Source: Diphasiastrum complanatum
Lineage: Eukaryota; Streptophyta; Lycopodiopsida; Lycopodiales; Lycopodiaceae
Direction: 5' to 3'
Assembly: GCA_029204225.1 (NCBI GenBank)
Contig: CM055099.1
Span: 69,979,349-70,043,348 of the forward strand
DNA length: 64,000 bases
Shown: positions 38,889 to 52,434 of the stretch, one piece after another
Layout of the letters: every line of letters begins with the position of its first letter
Numbering within the stretch: position 1 is the first letter of the stretch
Notes under the pieces: model-generated
The model's database searches: none
Told to the model about the DNA's origin: nothing
Seen by the model: the letters and a program-made list of their open reading frames with translations, nothing else
Made by a program: the position numbers and the translations under genes

Positions 38889-41435
38889 GCCTAATCATGA
38901 CAAAACATGTGTACTTGACCATTTTGACCTCTAAAGCCAAAATTGGCCCTATCAGAGTTCTACACCAAGATGCTTGATACAAAATCTTTCTGGGAACATC
39001 ACGAAGAAGACAGAGATAATGAGACTCTCCATAAATGCAAACTATAAAGTAAAACGCACGGAGGAGGTTTTGGGCTATGCGCAATGACATGTCTTATCCA
39101 AAAACAACTCACCAAACCTTTGGTTCAAAAAAAATATTTTTTAACAGTCTTAGGCACGGTTGGTTCACGCAATGCAACATGCAAATTGAATATTGCGTTG
39201 CTTAAAAAAAAGTTACAAGGACAAAAGCAAATTACATGTATATATACAACAAGCACTTTGCTCGTGAGCTATTACATTGTTAAAAGCTACGTATGATATG
39301 TTGGCAAAGATTCATGTACAGGGTGTGGAGATTGGGATCTAAGAAATTTGCTTTCTGGGAAGGATGGCATGAATCATAGTTCTATCTTGTTCATGCACAT
39401 GCCACTCTATATCCACTCTATGTCCATAGTAGCAAATGGATGAGCTGTATGTCAATTCTGCCTTCACGTTTTTGACTAGTTCCAAAGCAATGAAGAATGC
39501 AAGCACACTCATAGTTGATACTGGTTGCATGCGGCTCCATATTCCAAAGGTCATATTGTAACCTCGGTCTTATCTTCGTTAATGTCCCATCAATAGCAGT
39601 ATTTTCTGAGGTGGGTGTAGATTTCTTCTTGCAAGCACGCAGGTAGTTGCAAAATTCGCTCCTTAAGCTCAACTAAATATCCTTTAGCTACATCCATTTT
39701 TTTTCCGGAGCATTTTAGAACTGCACCAAAGTGGCAAAGCACCTTTTGCATCCTGAGAATTTTTCATCCTAAACAGGTGATTAAAAGGCTCTTTGCACAA
39801 AAGACTACAACCTTTTTTAATAAAAAACTTACACACTCATTCAACCACTTAAATGAATTAATTAATCTCCCAGCCCTTTAAAAACATTTGGGTTGGTGAA
39901 AACCCTAAAAAATGCTCAAAATGGGTTAGCAACATACGAATTTCATAGGGTTCAATCAATTGCATGCTCAACTATGCAGATCAATAGTTGACTGAACTGG
40001 CAACTTTAATCTCAGTTGCATAGGAGGGAAATCTCTAAACAAAGTTCATCAGCAAATTCAATCCAAAACCGCTCTCGATCATATGCCCCTGTTCATCAAT
40101 ACCAACATCCACTGTGAGAAAGCATCCCTTCGATCCGAAGATGGATGGCTGCCCAGAGATGCTTACTAACAGGGAAATTCTTCCCAGGTTTGTTGACCCT
40201 AGGGGGACCACTTTCCTAAATTGTGTAAGAACTGCTAGCATAAGAAGATAAATTCTTCTTATGCTAAGAAATTTATTCTAAGAATTTCTTCTTAAACTAA
40301 GAAATTCTTCTCAGTAAAAATCTTTTGGGCGAAGCCTTTTCACAGATAGTAGTTTAAGCAGATACTGATACTTGGAACACTTTTTACATCAAAGCTCATA
40401 AGAAGAACACAGAGAAATGATTACTTAAAGGATTCAATATCTAAAGAGATTCTCACGAGGTTGCAAAGTAGTGAGTTTGTCAGCACTTCCTTTTCTGTCC
40501 AAGAATTAGCGAGGTCAGAGGTTCAACTCCAATTCGTCACACAAATGAGGACACGAGACGAAATGGATTGCATGTCACCGGGCAATGTTTTATCGGTCTA
40601 ACTGGCTATACTTAAATGGTCATATGTAAATTCTTTGGAGTTCCTTTCAAAGAAAATGCGTTACCTGTCAAGTAAGCAAAGTGCGGTTTTTCTCGATTGC
40701 AGACTCGATCCTCTCAACATTTGGTGCGAGTTCATCAAGCTGTTCATATGCCAATCACATCAGTAGCTCATACTCTTGAACTGCCTACCCAAGAGCTTGC
40801 ACATAATACAGTTGATACTTTCCCAGTTTGGCCTACAATAAGTAGTCTAACTGTTCCTTCAAGTGAGATAACAAATATATTAAGAAGCTTGACTCTGAGT
40901 AATAACTTCAAAAGACCTTCAGTCCTGACTTCAGTTCCAAAGGAATACTTTCACTCACATTGGCAATGAGAAGAAACAGATTCAATCTCAAAACAAGATT
41001 CATGCCCCCTTGGCACCTTTTCTAATGAAGAAATTTGGTGAACGTCCAATGGTTCAGCTACTCTCAGTCTGAATTTGCAGTTCGATTACATTTGCAATTT
41101 TTGGCTAACCCGTCGTAAATCGCAGCCAAATTTGTTTTATTGGCGTTAATCATAAATCAGCCCGAATTGCAGGCTCCGTGCCTGACGTGCCTACTTATTG
41201 CCAAAATAGATAGCATTGTGCCTGTCTCTAAATACTAATTTATAGAAAGCTGGCCTCAAATGTGAGCAAGCAGTCTGGAAAGGGGGAGTCAAGAAGCGAA
41301 AAATAGCAAGCATATAAGAAGTCATACCTTCAAATATGATAGAAATCTTGAATCGTACGTATGAGAGGATTATACTTAAAACTACAATTTCCTGAAAATG
41401 TGTGGTGAAGGTTCTTAAAATCAGGTCATAAATAT
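38889..41435. other. Gene-poor spacer
   Basis: The sequence has short eroded open pieces (for example 39339-39672 minus) with no recognised family. AT-rich overlapping palindromes lie at 40259-40320, including AAGAATTTCTT paired with AAGAAATTCTT. An exon-like frame at 40702-40969 could not be assigned. Confidence 0.35.
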
Positions 41436-41990
41436 AAAAAAATGTATGCTGCAAGGATACGGATAAGATGAGTCTCACATTATGATTCACATATAAGTGT
41501 CATATTGATGGCATGCCAAATATTATCAGTAAATAGCTGGAAAAATTGTGTAGAATTTGCCACGTAAGGGATAACATCATGCACTATGTTTGTCTAGAAT
41601 CGTGGACTATAAAATGGCGACGTAGCGTGTAGCGTGTACAGTTTCGTCAGAGAATTTGGAACCCCGGCAATGAAAAAGTGGCGGCAGGCTTCAGTCTAAA
41701 AGAAAGTTTAACCAGGGCAAGTTCGTTAACTGCAACGGAAACTTGCAGAAACACTGTCCGATGATCAAATAACAAGCATCCACATCTCGGAGCATGTCCG
41801 TTGAAGCCTGTTTCACGTCATCATAGCGAACTATTATATACTCATCCAAACAGCTTCTACTTCTTGAGAAGGAGTTGCAAGCTACATAGGATATAGTGTA
41901 TGAATATATTGAAAAACTACAAGAAACTCCTAATTGCTATCAGCAAAACTGTGACATACAGAATTCTTGCAAGGTGCAATATATTCAGCC
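41436..41990. repeat. Dispersed repeat, copy B (part 1)
   Basis: This is near-identical to 23784-24410 over its length, apart from the about 82-bp segment present only in copy A and small indels. It has the same orientation as copy A and lies about 6.5 kb beyond the TM9 gene. Confidence 0.8.
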
Positions 41991-43409
41991 AGCTCTAAAG
42001 CGAATGAAATTGCATTTCATAGACAGACAAGACCTCACTCAAAAGACAGTCTCCAAGCCAAATTATAACAAGATACAGTTCAAAAGATAGTCTCAAGTCA
42101 AATTATCACACGATACAGCACACGAGCTTTTGACCAGCAACAACACATCTATAGAATCAAATCATTGTTTAGCAGCCAACTCATCTATTTTGGAAGATCC
42201 CGATTCTGACGAAAACTGTAGGATGAAGCAATTGATCAACCACAATTATAGTAATAAGAATAACAAGCAATTTAGAACAGGTAGCGGCGCCTACCTGTGC
42301 TTGTATCCATATATTGTAACAAAAACATACTCAGTATCTAGCAAAGCTTGCTGTTTCTGCCAAAGCTTCAAATGTCAACAAAGCTCGTCCATCATCTAAG
42401 AAATAACAATTAGGCTTTTCTACAGCTTAATTAGCAGCAAGAACATCTCTCTTGATCATCTTCTCTAGCATGTGCCCCGCTATCATACTATTGAACACAC
42501 CTGTGAAGATCGCATTGGAAACAAATTGCTCCTCTGCCTTTATAACAATGGCAGGATCCGACATAATCGTCAGAATAATAGACAGTGATAGTTATCTGGT
42601 GTAGGAGGGTTACATGACATCCGTTTGAAGTGCGTTTTGCTGTGCTTCTAGCAAGGGAAGAAGCGTTGGATCTAAGCACCCTCAGACTAATCAGATTTCT
42701 GAAGGATCTGGATCAATTCTCTACGCCAATCAACAGTGCAAGAAGACAAATATCGATTATACTGACTGAGCTGAAACGCGTTCCAGATCAAACCAACAAC
42801 TATGTTTTTCGGTCAAAAGCTTTTTTTCAGTGCTCAAAATCGTGAGTTTCTGTAACTGATATTTACGAAAATCAGTCAATCAATCCACGGTGAGATAACT
42901 ATTGCCCGAACTAAAGAAATGTTCAACAAAAACCATATAATGTTCACTGTTTTTTATGTTCTCTTACCTTTCTGTATTTGCTATTGTATATACAGTTCCA
43001 TAAGAAATATTGACAGGCGCGAGAAGATGTACAGTTTGAGCAGATTATCAACGTTCTGGATCGAGCACAGGTTGACGCAGTCTGACCGAACGACTACAGC
43101 TTCACCCAATCTGATTTGGAGAGACGAGATTTGAATAGAGACACTGGAAATCATTGAAAGATGATATTGGTTCATAACGTCCTACAATCTCCCAAGAGTA
43201 GTGCGTCTGAATTCAGCTAGTTCGCAGCAAAGAAGAATCCAAAACACCTGAGCTTGTGAGTAAAACTTGATGTAGGAATGGATATCCTGAACCATAATCG
43301 CCCAAAAACAGCAGATTACGTCCGTCTCACCAGAAAAATATATAAATATTTAGAAAAGGGGGAAAAAAAAAGCAATACCTGGGGAAAAGCCTAAAAAAAA
43401 ACCAATTCG

Positions 43410-43560
43410 AATATGCCACATGTTTAACTCACAAAAACTGGAAATACAAATAAAAACATTTATTTATGGCATCTGAATTAAACCAAAACACAAGCATGTC
43501 AAAGTTTGAAATGATTGCAAGTCCTCCTTGCAAAGCAAGGCAGGGCCAAAAATCAACTTA
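43410..43560. repeat. Dispersed repeat, copy B (part 2)
   Basis: This is related to 23640-23790 (shared AAGTCCTCCTTGCAAAGCAA). It is separated from part 1 and in reversed order relative to copy A. Confidence 0.6.
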
Positions 43561-44513
43561 TCATAGAGAACAAAGCCTGAAACTTTTCTACAACTTAGGA
43601 ATGTTCAATCAACAAGTCAGATTTTATGTAAGAAATGGTCTTTCTAGACACCTTTACTGGTGGGTTGAGTGATTCTTTGAAGTTTGACCTTACCGGGTGC
43701 ACTATAAGTTCTTAAATGTTCTTCCCAACAGGCAATGTCACTAGAAAGATCATCCTAAATTTGGCGGACCTCGAAGCAAACTATTGAAATATATTTCTAA
43801 TAAGGAGAAGGAATGATCAATGAATTGCAAGATCTATTCATCATGTTGTTGACCATGTTAAGGCAAATACAAGACTACCATGCCCATTTTAGGGGGAAAA
43901 AAACAAACAGGTTTTGAAAACTGAAACCATGACTTTCCGAGAAAGATCCTAGCATCAAAGCATAGGTGCCCATCCTGGAATGTGGCCCTTTTTCTGTTTA
44001 AAGACGTAATTGACGACTAAATCTTCTCCTTGATTTACACTACAAACAAAGCTGCTCTTCTGTTTTTATTCTGTGCTAAATGATATAGAGATCCTCCAAT
44101 CAGTCCAATGGAAAATACATCTTTTGAAGAAACTTATATTACCATGAAATATAAATCTCCCAAAAAAAGTGATCATGTAAAAACATGTTGCCTTTCTGTT
44201 CAAGTCACTGAAATACAAGTCGTGCAATTCTCATATTATCATACACAGCATGTGCAACAACGAATTTTCCTAATATGTGAAGTGATCACCGAGCAATTCA
44301 GCAGTTAGTTCCATTGCAGAATTCACATTTTGCAAAGAAGAGCAGCAATGTTGTCTTTTGAAACATGCACAATTTATGTAAGGAAACCAACAATAGCTTG
44401 AAATAATGATGATTAGACCTAAGTGTGCATATGAAAGACATACTCTCATCGAGTCACATGAAATCTGCATATATATATATACCTTAGAGTCCACGTTCGA
44501 CCCAGTGCGTTCT

Positions 44514-44546
44514 GGAATGTACTGTACGGAACATACAGTACGTTCC
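44514..44546. repeat. Short inverted repeat
   Basis: The arms are GGAATGTACTGTA and TACAGTACGTTCC (one mismatch) with a 7-nt loop. No RNA gene is implied by the surroundings. Confidence 0.8.
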
Positions 44547-46120
44547 AACTGTATTTGGTCGGAACGGTCTTCTAGCATCAGAGAACCTTTCACAAGAACT
44601 TAATTTTAGAAATAATTGCTTCAAGGTTTTTAGAATCAAGTACCAAAACAACCAATGTCTATATTTAAAATTGAAATAGTCATCGAATGCTTGAACATGT
44701 ACTATATTGTACACTCTAAAATGGTCAATGAGGACTCAACTTTTGACATTGTACGTTTTTTTCTATCAACAGAGAGCACTGCTGACCTATTTACAAATGC
44801 TAAGCACAAACAAGCCAATCTTAGAAACAATATCCATGGTCAAGAAAATCCAAAGCCTTGAATGCTTCACATATGCATGTTAAGAGTCAAACCTCCAATT
44901 TTCATGCAGAAAGAGTTTAACCAAGTGGTTGACAATATGTAATTGGTGTGAGAGACCAGCTTTTCAACCTCACTAAGCTCGAGAGCAATTTTAAAGATAT
45001 GGGTTATGTAGAAAAATACATATCCAAATCTATTTTGTTTTGAGTTTTGAAGCTTGGTCCAAAGCATGTTTTGCTTGAGGACTTGATTTGAGAGCCGAGA
45101 GAGCTTTTGCATAAGCACGAGACCAGGCATGTTGTGCCAGATGTCCGACTTTACTCTCCCAAGCAATCTGCCTGTGTCTGTGCAAGCTGAGTACTCTATT
45201 CCTGACACGACGCCTCTTCTCCATTGACTTGGATACTCTACTTGTTGTTGAGGAATGAAAACGGCAATACAAGCTTGAAAGCATATGGGAACCTGTGAAA
45301 GCCCTCACAACTGCATTCATTTACTAGGAATAATTTTCAGATCAGGTTCCCTTCATCCTTTTCTACAACAATTTCCACTAACCAAAGGGTACAACCTGCA
45401 ATCCAAGTACAAGCTCAAAACCCATCAGAAAGATGTAAACTGTTTCCTTTCCAAAAATTTTCCCTACTTACTACCTTTTGCCACTTTAGCTTGAAAAAAA
45501 CCAAAATCTGGAAATAGCATGATGCTGTCAACAAATACACCAAAAGCATACCACTTTGTAAAGCCCAACCACAACATTCTAAATCAAACTACGACATAAA
45601 CTACACTTTTAGTGGGGCGCAAAAAAAACATTTGCAATCATATGATTTGCAAATGAGTATGCTTTTCTCACTCTGGTTGAGAAAAAGATAAGAGGTCCAA
45701 GCTCTATGACACATTTTCAAAGGGGGTGGGGGGGATTGAACGGTCCCCTGCTGCAAATTTTACGTGTTTTCAGCACACATCATCTGATAGTTGTCAGCAA
45801 AAGATGACATTGAACTGCCTTGCATGCCCTCCTACACAGGAATTCTACTCCACTAAGTTCTCCTACAGCCAACAAAATTTGAACGATTCACTATTAAATG
45901 AAGGTCCCATCGAAGCATTTATGGTTCCTAGACTATCCACGTCCTAGGAGTAGGTTTTATGCCAACTTAACTGGCGTTATGAATAGAATGCATATAATTA
46001 GATGAAATAAAACAGGTGTTATGAAATTGAGAATAGAGATAGAAAGGATCTTTGAATCAAGGTTTACCAATCTAGGAAACCTTGATGGTCTTCTACAACT
46101 CAAAATAGCTCAACAGTACC

Positions 46121-46420
46121 TACATGCAATCAACATGCAAGCAAATATAGCAACATGCAAGCAATCTGCAAAATTCTAGAGACATGCATGCAATATGCAT
46201 GGACTAGTACTTGCACATGCAAAAGTAAATTGCTAGCAAATCGGGATGTCCTAGAGTATGTAAAAAACACAATTCTGGACACCAAAGTTTAGTGGAAGCT
46301 TGAGGATCTTGGATCTAATAAGCCCACAAGTTGTCTTGAGGCTTAAAAGACCACATGCAATTAACATGCAAGAACATTTCAGCAACATGCAACATGCAAG
46401 AGCATGCACTGACCATGCAA
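46121..46420. repeat. CATGCA (RY-motif) cluster
   Basis: Twelve CATGCA sites lie in about 300 bp (46123, 46134, 46154, 46183, 46187, 46216, 46354, 46365, 46386, 46393, 46403, 46414). They fall in two groups whose starts are about 231 bp apart and resemble each other. CATGCA is the core of the B3-factor RY element, but no gene is next to it. Confidence 0.85.
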
Positions 46421-46429
46421 GGTCTAGGA

Positions 46430-49400
46430 GTGGTGTAGGGGTATTCCTAGACCCAAAACACTTGTAAAGAGATGGATCGACTGGCTGGAAACATCTGATC
46501 CAGATCTGTATGTAGCTGTGACAGCAAGCTAAAAGATTCAACAAGATCATCAAAATGCATTAAAAATACTTTAGAAAGTGTATGGATAGATGTGCAATGA
46601 TCCACACAATACCACATCAAGAACAAAAAATGTAGGGAAGGGCGGGGGACTCTCCACCCTCTCCAATCGATTTCTCCACCACAAATGATCTCTCTTGGAT
46701 ACACGATGGAGGAGTGGAGAGCCCCTTTTATAATTTTTGTTGACAATCAAGGTTACATTGCATGGTAGTAGGTTGATGAGCCAAGTAGAGTTCCTCTAGG
46801 TGTTTGCATGCATTCTCTCCATGCATGAGTCCCAAGGACCCACGAATTTCACCTAGAGAGAGATTAAAAATGTTAGGACCCAAGTAGACTCTTGCGTGTC
46901 AAGAGTTTGGACGCAACTTAAAAAAATTAACTTAGGACCTTAGGAACCTAAGTAATTAGATTAATTTTTTAGCTACCTGGAGTTGCCAACATCTTGCAAG
47001 AAGGGTCTCCAACTTAAAATATACCTTGACTCTCGATTTTTATGTTTTCTATTTTTTTTATTTCTTTTACATGGTGAACAAAATAACTAGGGGAATTTTT
47101 ATGAATGCTTACAAATGATAACAACATGTTGTTGTCAATCACGACTACCCAAGAAAGAAGATAAGCAAGCAGTTGATTGTATATAAATTGGACTTGTAAG
47201 CACTTTAACATGCATTCATGTTCCATTTGACCGCTAACTAGTTCTCCACATTGGAACAAGATAGAAAGGGAGAAAAAAGAGATTAGGGCTAAGGCTTATA
47301 GCTACACAAGATAAAAATATTTGATATGAGTAGTGGTAGCTAGCTCCTCCAAGCCCCTTGTTCTTCTTATTCTCCTTTTTCCTTCTTCTCCTTTCCTCTT
47401 CTCCTCACCCTTCCATTCTCTTCTCTTCCCTCTTCTTTTCACTATCCTCCCTTTCCCTTCCTCCTCTTCTCCTCCCTTTTTCTACCTCTTCGTGTTCTCC
47501 TCTTCCCTCATGGCACAATCCTTTTGGTCCAGAAATAAAAAGATTTGAATGGGCCTCATGCTCGTATAGCATCATTCTAGAAGATGGCCCAATTCTTAGT
47601 AGCTCAAATTGGATTGTCCCATTTCAAACTGGAATCGTTGTTCGATCGCACTCAAATCATGATTCAATAAAACACTCGCCAATCAACATGCGTGTTGAGA
47701 AAATGAAGGATGTATCTCGGTGGTACGGAACACCCAGACTACTGTTTAGAGGATAAATCTCAGATGTTAATGCATTGACCCAAGCTTGGAAGTGGGCTTG
47801 GATGGAGCTATATTGCATGCCCCACTGTGGTGAGTCGCATGTCAGGTTCTCTCATATTTCTAGAATGCAGTTTGGATCCATGTCAAGTTAAGATCCTACA
47901 AAGACACAGTTTGGATCCTTGTCATGTTAGATCCTGCAGGAAGTTCACACCTACTTCTTCATAAAAAATTAAACAAATCTACGTGTCATCACTTCAGGTT
48001 GATCAAACAAAAATAACTCAAAAAAGGTAGCTAGAGGGAAAAAGTGTGCACACCATGATCAATACGCCATAAGATCTCAATTGAGAATTGCATGTCCAGA
48101 ATACAAAACAAGTATATAGTTTTGTGTCTAGGATTGTACCTGAACATAACAAAGATGGTGCAAAAATAGTGGCTCTAATTTCCTTAGAACCCCGTGTTCA
48201 ATTGACATTTTCTTGGATATACCTACTTTAAATCCTAACTATCGTATTTACTTAGATGATCATTCATTTGTTTTTTTCTTCCAAATACCAACATCTCCCA
48301 ACTAATTAAAAAATAGCCCAAGTTGGCAAATTTGGATTATACCTACTCTCATCACAAAATTGGTTAAATAAGTGCTGCCATGGTCTTAAATTCTATGTTG
48401 ATTGAGAGTTACCTGTGCCTTGTAACTTTTTGAAAGAACGTCTACAAACCCAGAACCCGCAACTGTTGCTGATTCGATCAAGGTCAGTGCTGGCAAATTG
48501 GCAACGATTGCCTACAAGAATTGCGAAACAATGCATGAACGTGACTACTAGACATCTCGCCTGGTACTTATCAGAGAGTGCACATATTAATTATCTTTCT
48601 TTGCATCGATATCCATAAAAGTGGACCTTTCTCATATGGCTGAAGGCCGTATGCTTTTATGAGGATTCTTAACTTTGCTTTTCAGCTTATTTCCTTCTGT
48701 TTGAATTGAGATGGCCAAAATGAAACCCGAGGAGTATTACCTGCCCGATCGAAATTGGATTTCTATAACTTGAGGGCTTTCCCCTGACTTATTACCAGAT
48801 ACCCATGGCATTGTTGCTGCAAAGAAAAATCCAGTCATGTGACAAAAGTTTCTCAGAGAACACTACTTTCTCTTTCTGTAAAACTTTTCCTGAATTTCTT
48901 AGTGTATCTTGGATAAACTATACTAAAAGAATCCCTATGCAGAACAAGAACTGGATGATTTGTTGGAGCTACCATTGATAGTCTCCAAATCTTACATATT
49001 GCCACCAGGGGTTCCACATGAGCTACAGAAGGATCCAGTTCCGCCCCCCTGCAAATAAAGAAGCCAGTTCATGGCTATGCAAGTAGGAACTAGTGCTGAA
49101 AATTAGCTTTTGCCCACATGGAGCAAATTTTTGAGCAAGTTCCTCGTTGTGGCTGCTTTTTTGCACAGTTAGGAATTTGTGTGGCTGAGGCACCTAATTC
49201 CTGGATGCGCAACCAAGAACCTGGCTCAAAAAGACCTCATGTGACCATGCTAAGCTACATTGCCCTTTCGAGGCTCTCTTACTAACTAGCCTTTGTTGCC
49301 CTAAACCCTAAATCCAAGCTATTGAAATGCTAAATTCAAGCCATTGGAACCATAAATACGTGCCAAGATAGTTCATTTTTGTAGGACATTATATTTATTC

Positions 49401-51770
49401 TTTTTCTCTTGACACACAAAATCTCATGGGCTTTGGAGCATAAAGGATACTCGTTGTCTTCAATAGCAACATTGGCTTCGTACATTTTGGAAAGAGGACT
49501 AAATTCATAATTTCATGAGGAATCTCAACCTGTGCAATACGCAATAATCTTCAACAATGTGAATTAATCTTCCAAGTGAATCCTTTACATCTAAACGCAT
49601 GTTGTTGGGGTTGACTATTGGACCTCATGCAAGCCTAGAACCAAGGCGTTAACAACTTACAAGCACATTCATGCTCACACATCACATAGGGGCGAAGGGC
49701 TTCATGTGTAGGCTTACTTCCCCCTCTAGCGCACACAACGTCAAAATGGCGTTTAGCTTCACCCCATATAAAGCCTTTGGAGCATAAAAAGTGTTATGCT
49801 CATGAAACTCCATTTGTTTCAACAGAAACAAACCCATAAATGATATGTGTCCAAAAAAGTGTGACGAGTAGATCGTCATAGTGTCAATTATGTGCCCGTT
49901 TGCCCTTGTGTCAAGGTCCCATGGTCAAGGGCTCCTTATAGTTCATACTCTCGCGTGCTCTCCAAACTCAAAGAGATAAAATGTGTCATTAACCAACATG
50001 CCAAACGTTGAAACAATTTATACAAACTTACATAAAAGTTGTGTGAAAATTACAGCAAATAAAACACTTGAAATGATGAGGAAACAATAGATTATGATCT
50101 CATAAGATTAGCACAACTTGAACCATCAAAATCCATCAAGAATCTATGCTTGAACCTCACTAAATGACCCAAATCCTTGAAGAAGCCTTCACACGTGTGA
50201 AAGTACAACCTCCCATAGTCTGAACACTGTACACCAGACCCACATTCAATCCTATAATGATTAGGAATCACAAGAACTCAAAGAATTAAGAACACATAGA
50301 GTAATTGCACCAATGTGAGAGAAAAATTATGAAATTGCTTGATTGATTTTGGTGAGAGATCATCACCTATATATACATGATCCATCACGGTTTTGGGCAG
50401 GTATGAGTAGCCCTAAACCTATCCCTAATGCTAATTTTGGTGGATCTTTCATCCCTACCAAGTTAGGGTTGGAATCTTGGAGATTCCTCAACAATGTAAA
50501 AATTACCAAAAATAGCTCCTACTTTTTCTCTCTTGTATCTAAGCATGATTTGGACTCATTCCAAAGGTTCTATCACTTAGGTCTACTTGAGAACATCCTT
50601 ATGAATGGTATCCTATGGTATTTGGCATGTGCGACAAGCCACATCATGACCATCTAACTATTTACAAGTCATATGACCAAAACTAGTCAAGCTAGAATTG
50701 TGAATTTTTAGCAAGTTGGAGTCAAATTTTTCTCTATATTTTAAGATTCACCATATGTAACATAGGCTTTTGTAGAACATGTTGGTGCACTAAATATGAA
50801 GTAGTTACAAATTGATCTTAATATATATAAAAAAATTAAGGACGAATCACTCATGGTGATTCAATATTTGATGTATATAGTGCTATTGAGCTAAGACCTC
50901 AACTAGCTTGTACAAGTGACTCTTTAAGTATCATAAGAGAGCTAAACTAGCTCTACATATCTTCAAAATGAACGAACTTCTCAAATAAGTAAGAGCATGT
51001 ACAATAGCAAAAGGAAATATGAAATATTCTTTCAAGGACCTATGAATCCAATAATACATTAGCAAAGTTTACGTTGAGAAATCAAATCAATCAAAGTTAT
51101 AGGCATGAATGTGAGAGTGCACAAATATATGTTTTGAGAGTGAGATCTCTTAATAGTGAGTTTTATTGTAGAACTCATGTTGTCAAAGAGAAGGATCTTG
51201 TTTAGATCCTCCTCGATCAATTTGGAAAAGGATGTGGACATACTTCCGTCACAACAAGCAAAAAAGAATAGAAATATAATTCTTTAATTTATAAAGATTA
51301 TAAAATGATTTACCAGAGTCTTAAGTGCCTCATCGAAGAAATTTCGAACAAACGCGTGCTCACAGAGTCGAATCTTCATATAACCGTCTTCCAAAATGTA
51401 AAGATGCATTTTTTTCCAATTGAATTCACTTGTAATACGTGAAACCATGATTCTCGTCCTTTATCGTAACTTTATAAAGCACATAACCTACGACTTTAAA
51501 GGTTGATGGCCCTTTGCACTCTCAATAGTCCAAAGAAACAGTTCAGTCAATCTTTGTCCTTCAACCACCCTTAGTGAAATAAAACACATGTTTTGACATG
51601 TCGATCTTCTATAAGTCATTCAGTGGAGGTCGGGGACTTTAATTTGTTCCATATTGAAATTCTTCCACAATAGTTAATCCCAGGATTTGCAGTTTCAAGT
51701 TCAAGGATGTTAAAGACAAACAAACAGTTGGATTTTGAATATTCAAAGTGAGAAGTGATGTGGTGGGCTT
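46430..51770. other. Gene-poor spacer
   Basis: A polypyrimidine tract occupies about 47345-47515. Short open frames (for example 50343-50657) have no recognised family; some may lie in eroded LTRs, given a TATATATA box at 50370. I see no supported gene. Confidence 0.35.
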
Positions 51771-51774
51771 GAGA

Positions 51775-52135
51775 GCTATGCCTCCACCGGACAAAGAGTA
51801 TACCAGGCATGGCTCTTGAGCGATCTATGCCAAACGTAGCTTCGGGCAGAAGCTATGCCCGACATAGCTCGCTGAGACATGCCAGACATAGCTATGTCTA
51901 GCATGGCTCGCTCGAGCTTTTTGCCACCCATAGCTTTTGCCCAAAGCTATGCCACGCACAGCTCCGGACGGGGGCTATGCCTGGCATGGCTCTCGAGCAG
52001 GCTATGTCGGGCATAGCTTATGTCCGGAGCTATGCCTGGCATAGCTCAAGACGAAGGCTATGCTTTGCATAGCTTGCTCGAGAACCATGCCCAACATAGC
52101 CTTCGTCCAGAGCTATGCCAGACAACTCTAGGTGT
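51775..52135. repeat. Palindrome array 1 (GAGCTATGCC/GGCATAGCTC)
   Basis: About ten imperfect dyads are spaced roughly 30-45 bp apart. The cleanest, at 52027-52047, is a perfect inverted repeat with 10-nt arms (GAGCTATGCC) around a single T. Spacers vary in sequence but keep CTCGAG/GGAC-like bits. There is no open frame of note. Confidence 0.9.
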
Positions 52136-52434
52136 GCATTTGTTACTTGAAATTTAAACTAAAAAATCAAAAATTAAAAAAAAAAACTTAGTTTTTAATT
52201 TAATTCTTTGAGATTAAAATATTAAACTTATTAATTAGATTGTCAAATTTGTAGCGTCAACTTAGATAAAATGAAATTAATTTGCTTGAAAAATCAAAAT
52301 AATAACATTAATAATCAAAATGTTAGAAATTTTGTAGAAATATTAAATAGAGATGGCTAAGGTCAACATTTTTAGATGCAGACATAGCTCCTTGGAGGCA
52401 CATCAAGGGCCTAGCTTGCACCCCTAGCTGAACC

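Larger units (their letters stand above)
41991..46100. other. Gene-poor spacer between repeats
   Basis: Apart from the repeat at 43410-43560 and a hairpin at 44514-44546, only short open frames are seen. One at 45030-45320 (minus) is Arg/Ala-rich but has no supported splice structure. Confidence 0.35.

Noticed and set aside
40702-40969. Plus-strand frame of about 88 codons after a TTGCAG acceptor-like site
   Set aside because: No upstream exon, family or partner motif was found. It could be a terminal exon but is not supportable.
45030-45320. 96-codon Arg/Ala-rich minus-strand frame
   Set aside because: Composition resembles a basic transcription-factor segment, but no defined motif, splice structure or context supports a gene.
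47333-47756. Overlapping plus-strand frames rich in Leu/Ser/Phe
   Set aside because: They are translations of a polypyrimidine tract.
50343-50657. 104-codon plus-strand frame
   Set aside because: It lies in sequence resembling an eroded LTR with a TATA box, and has no recognised domain.
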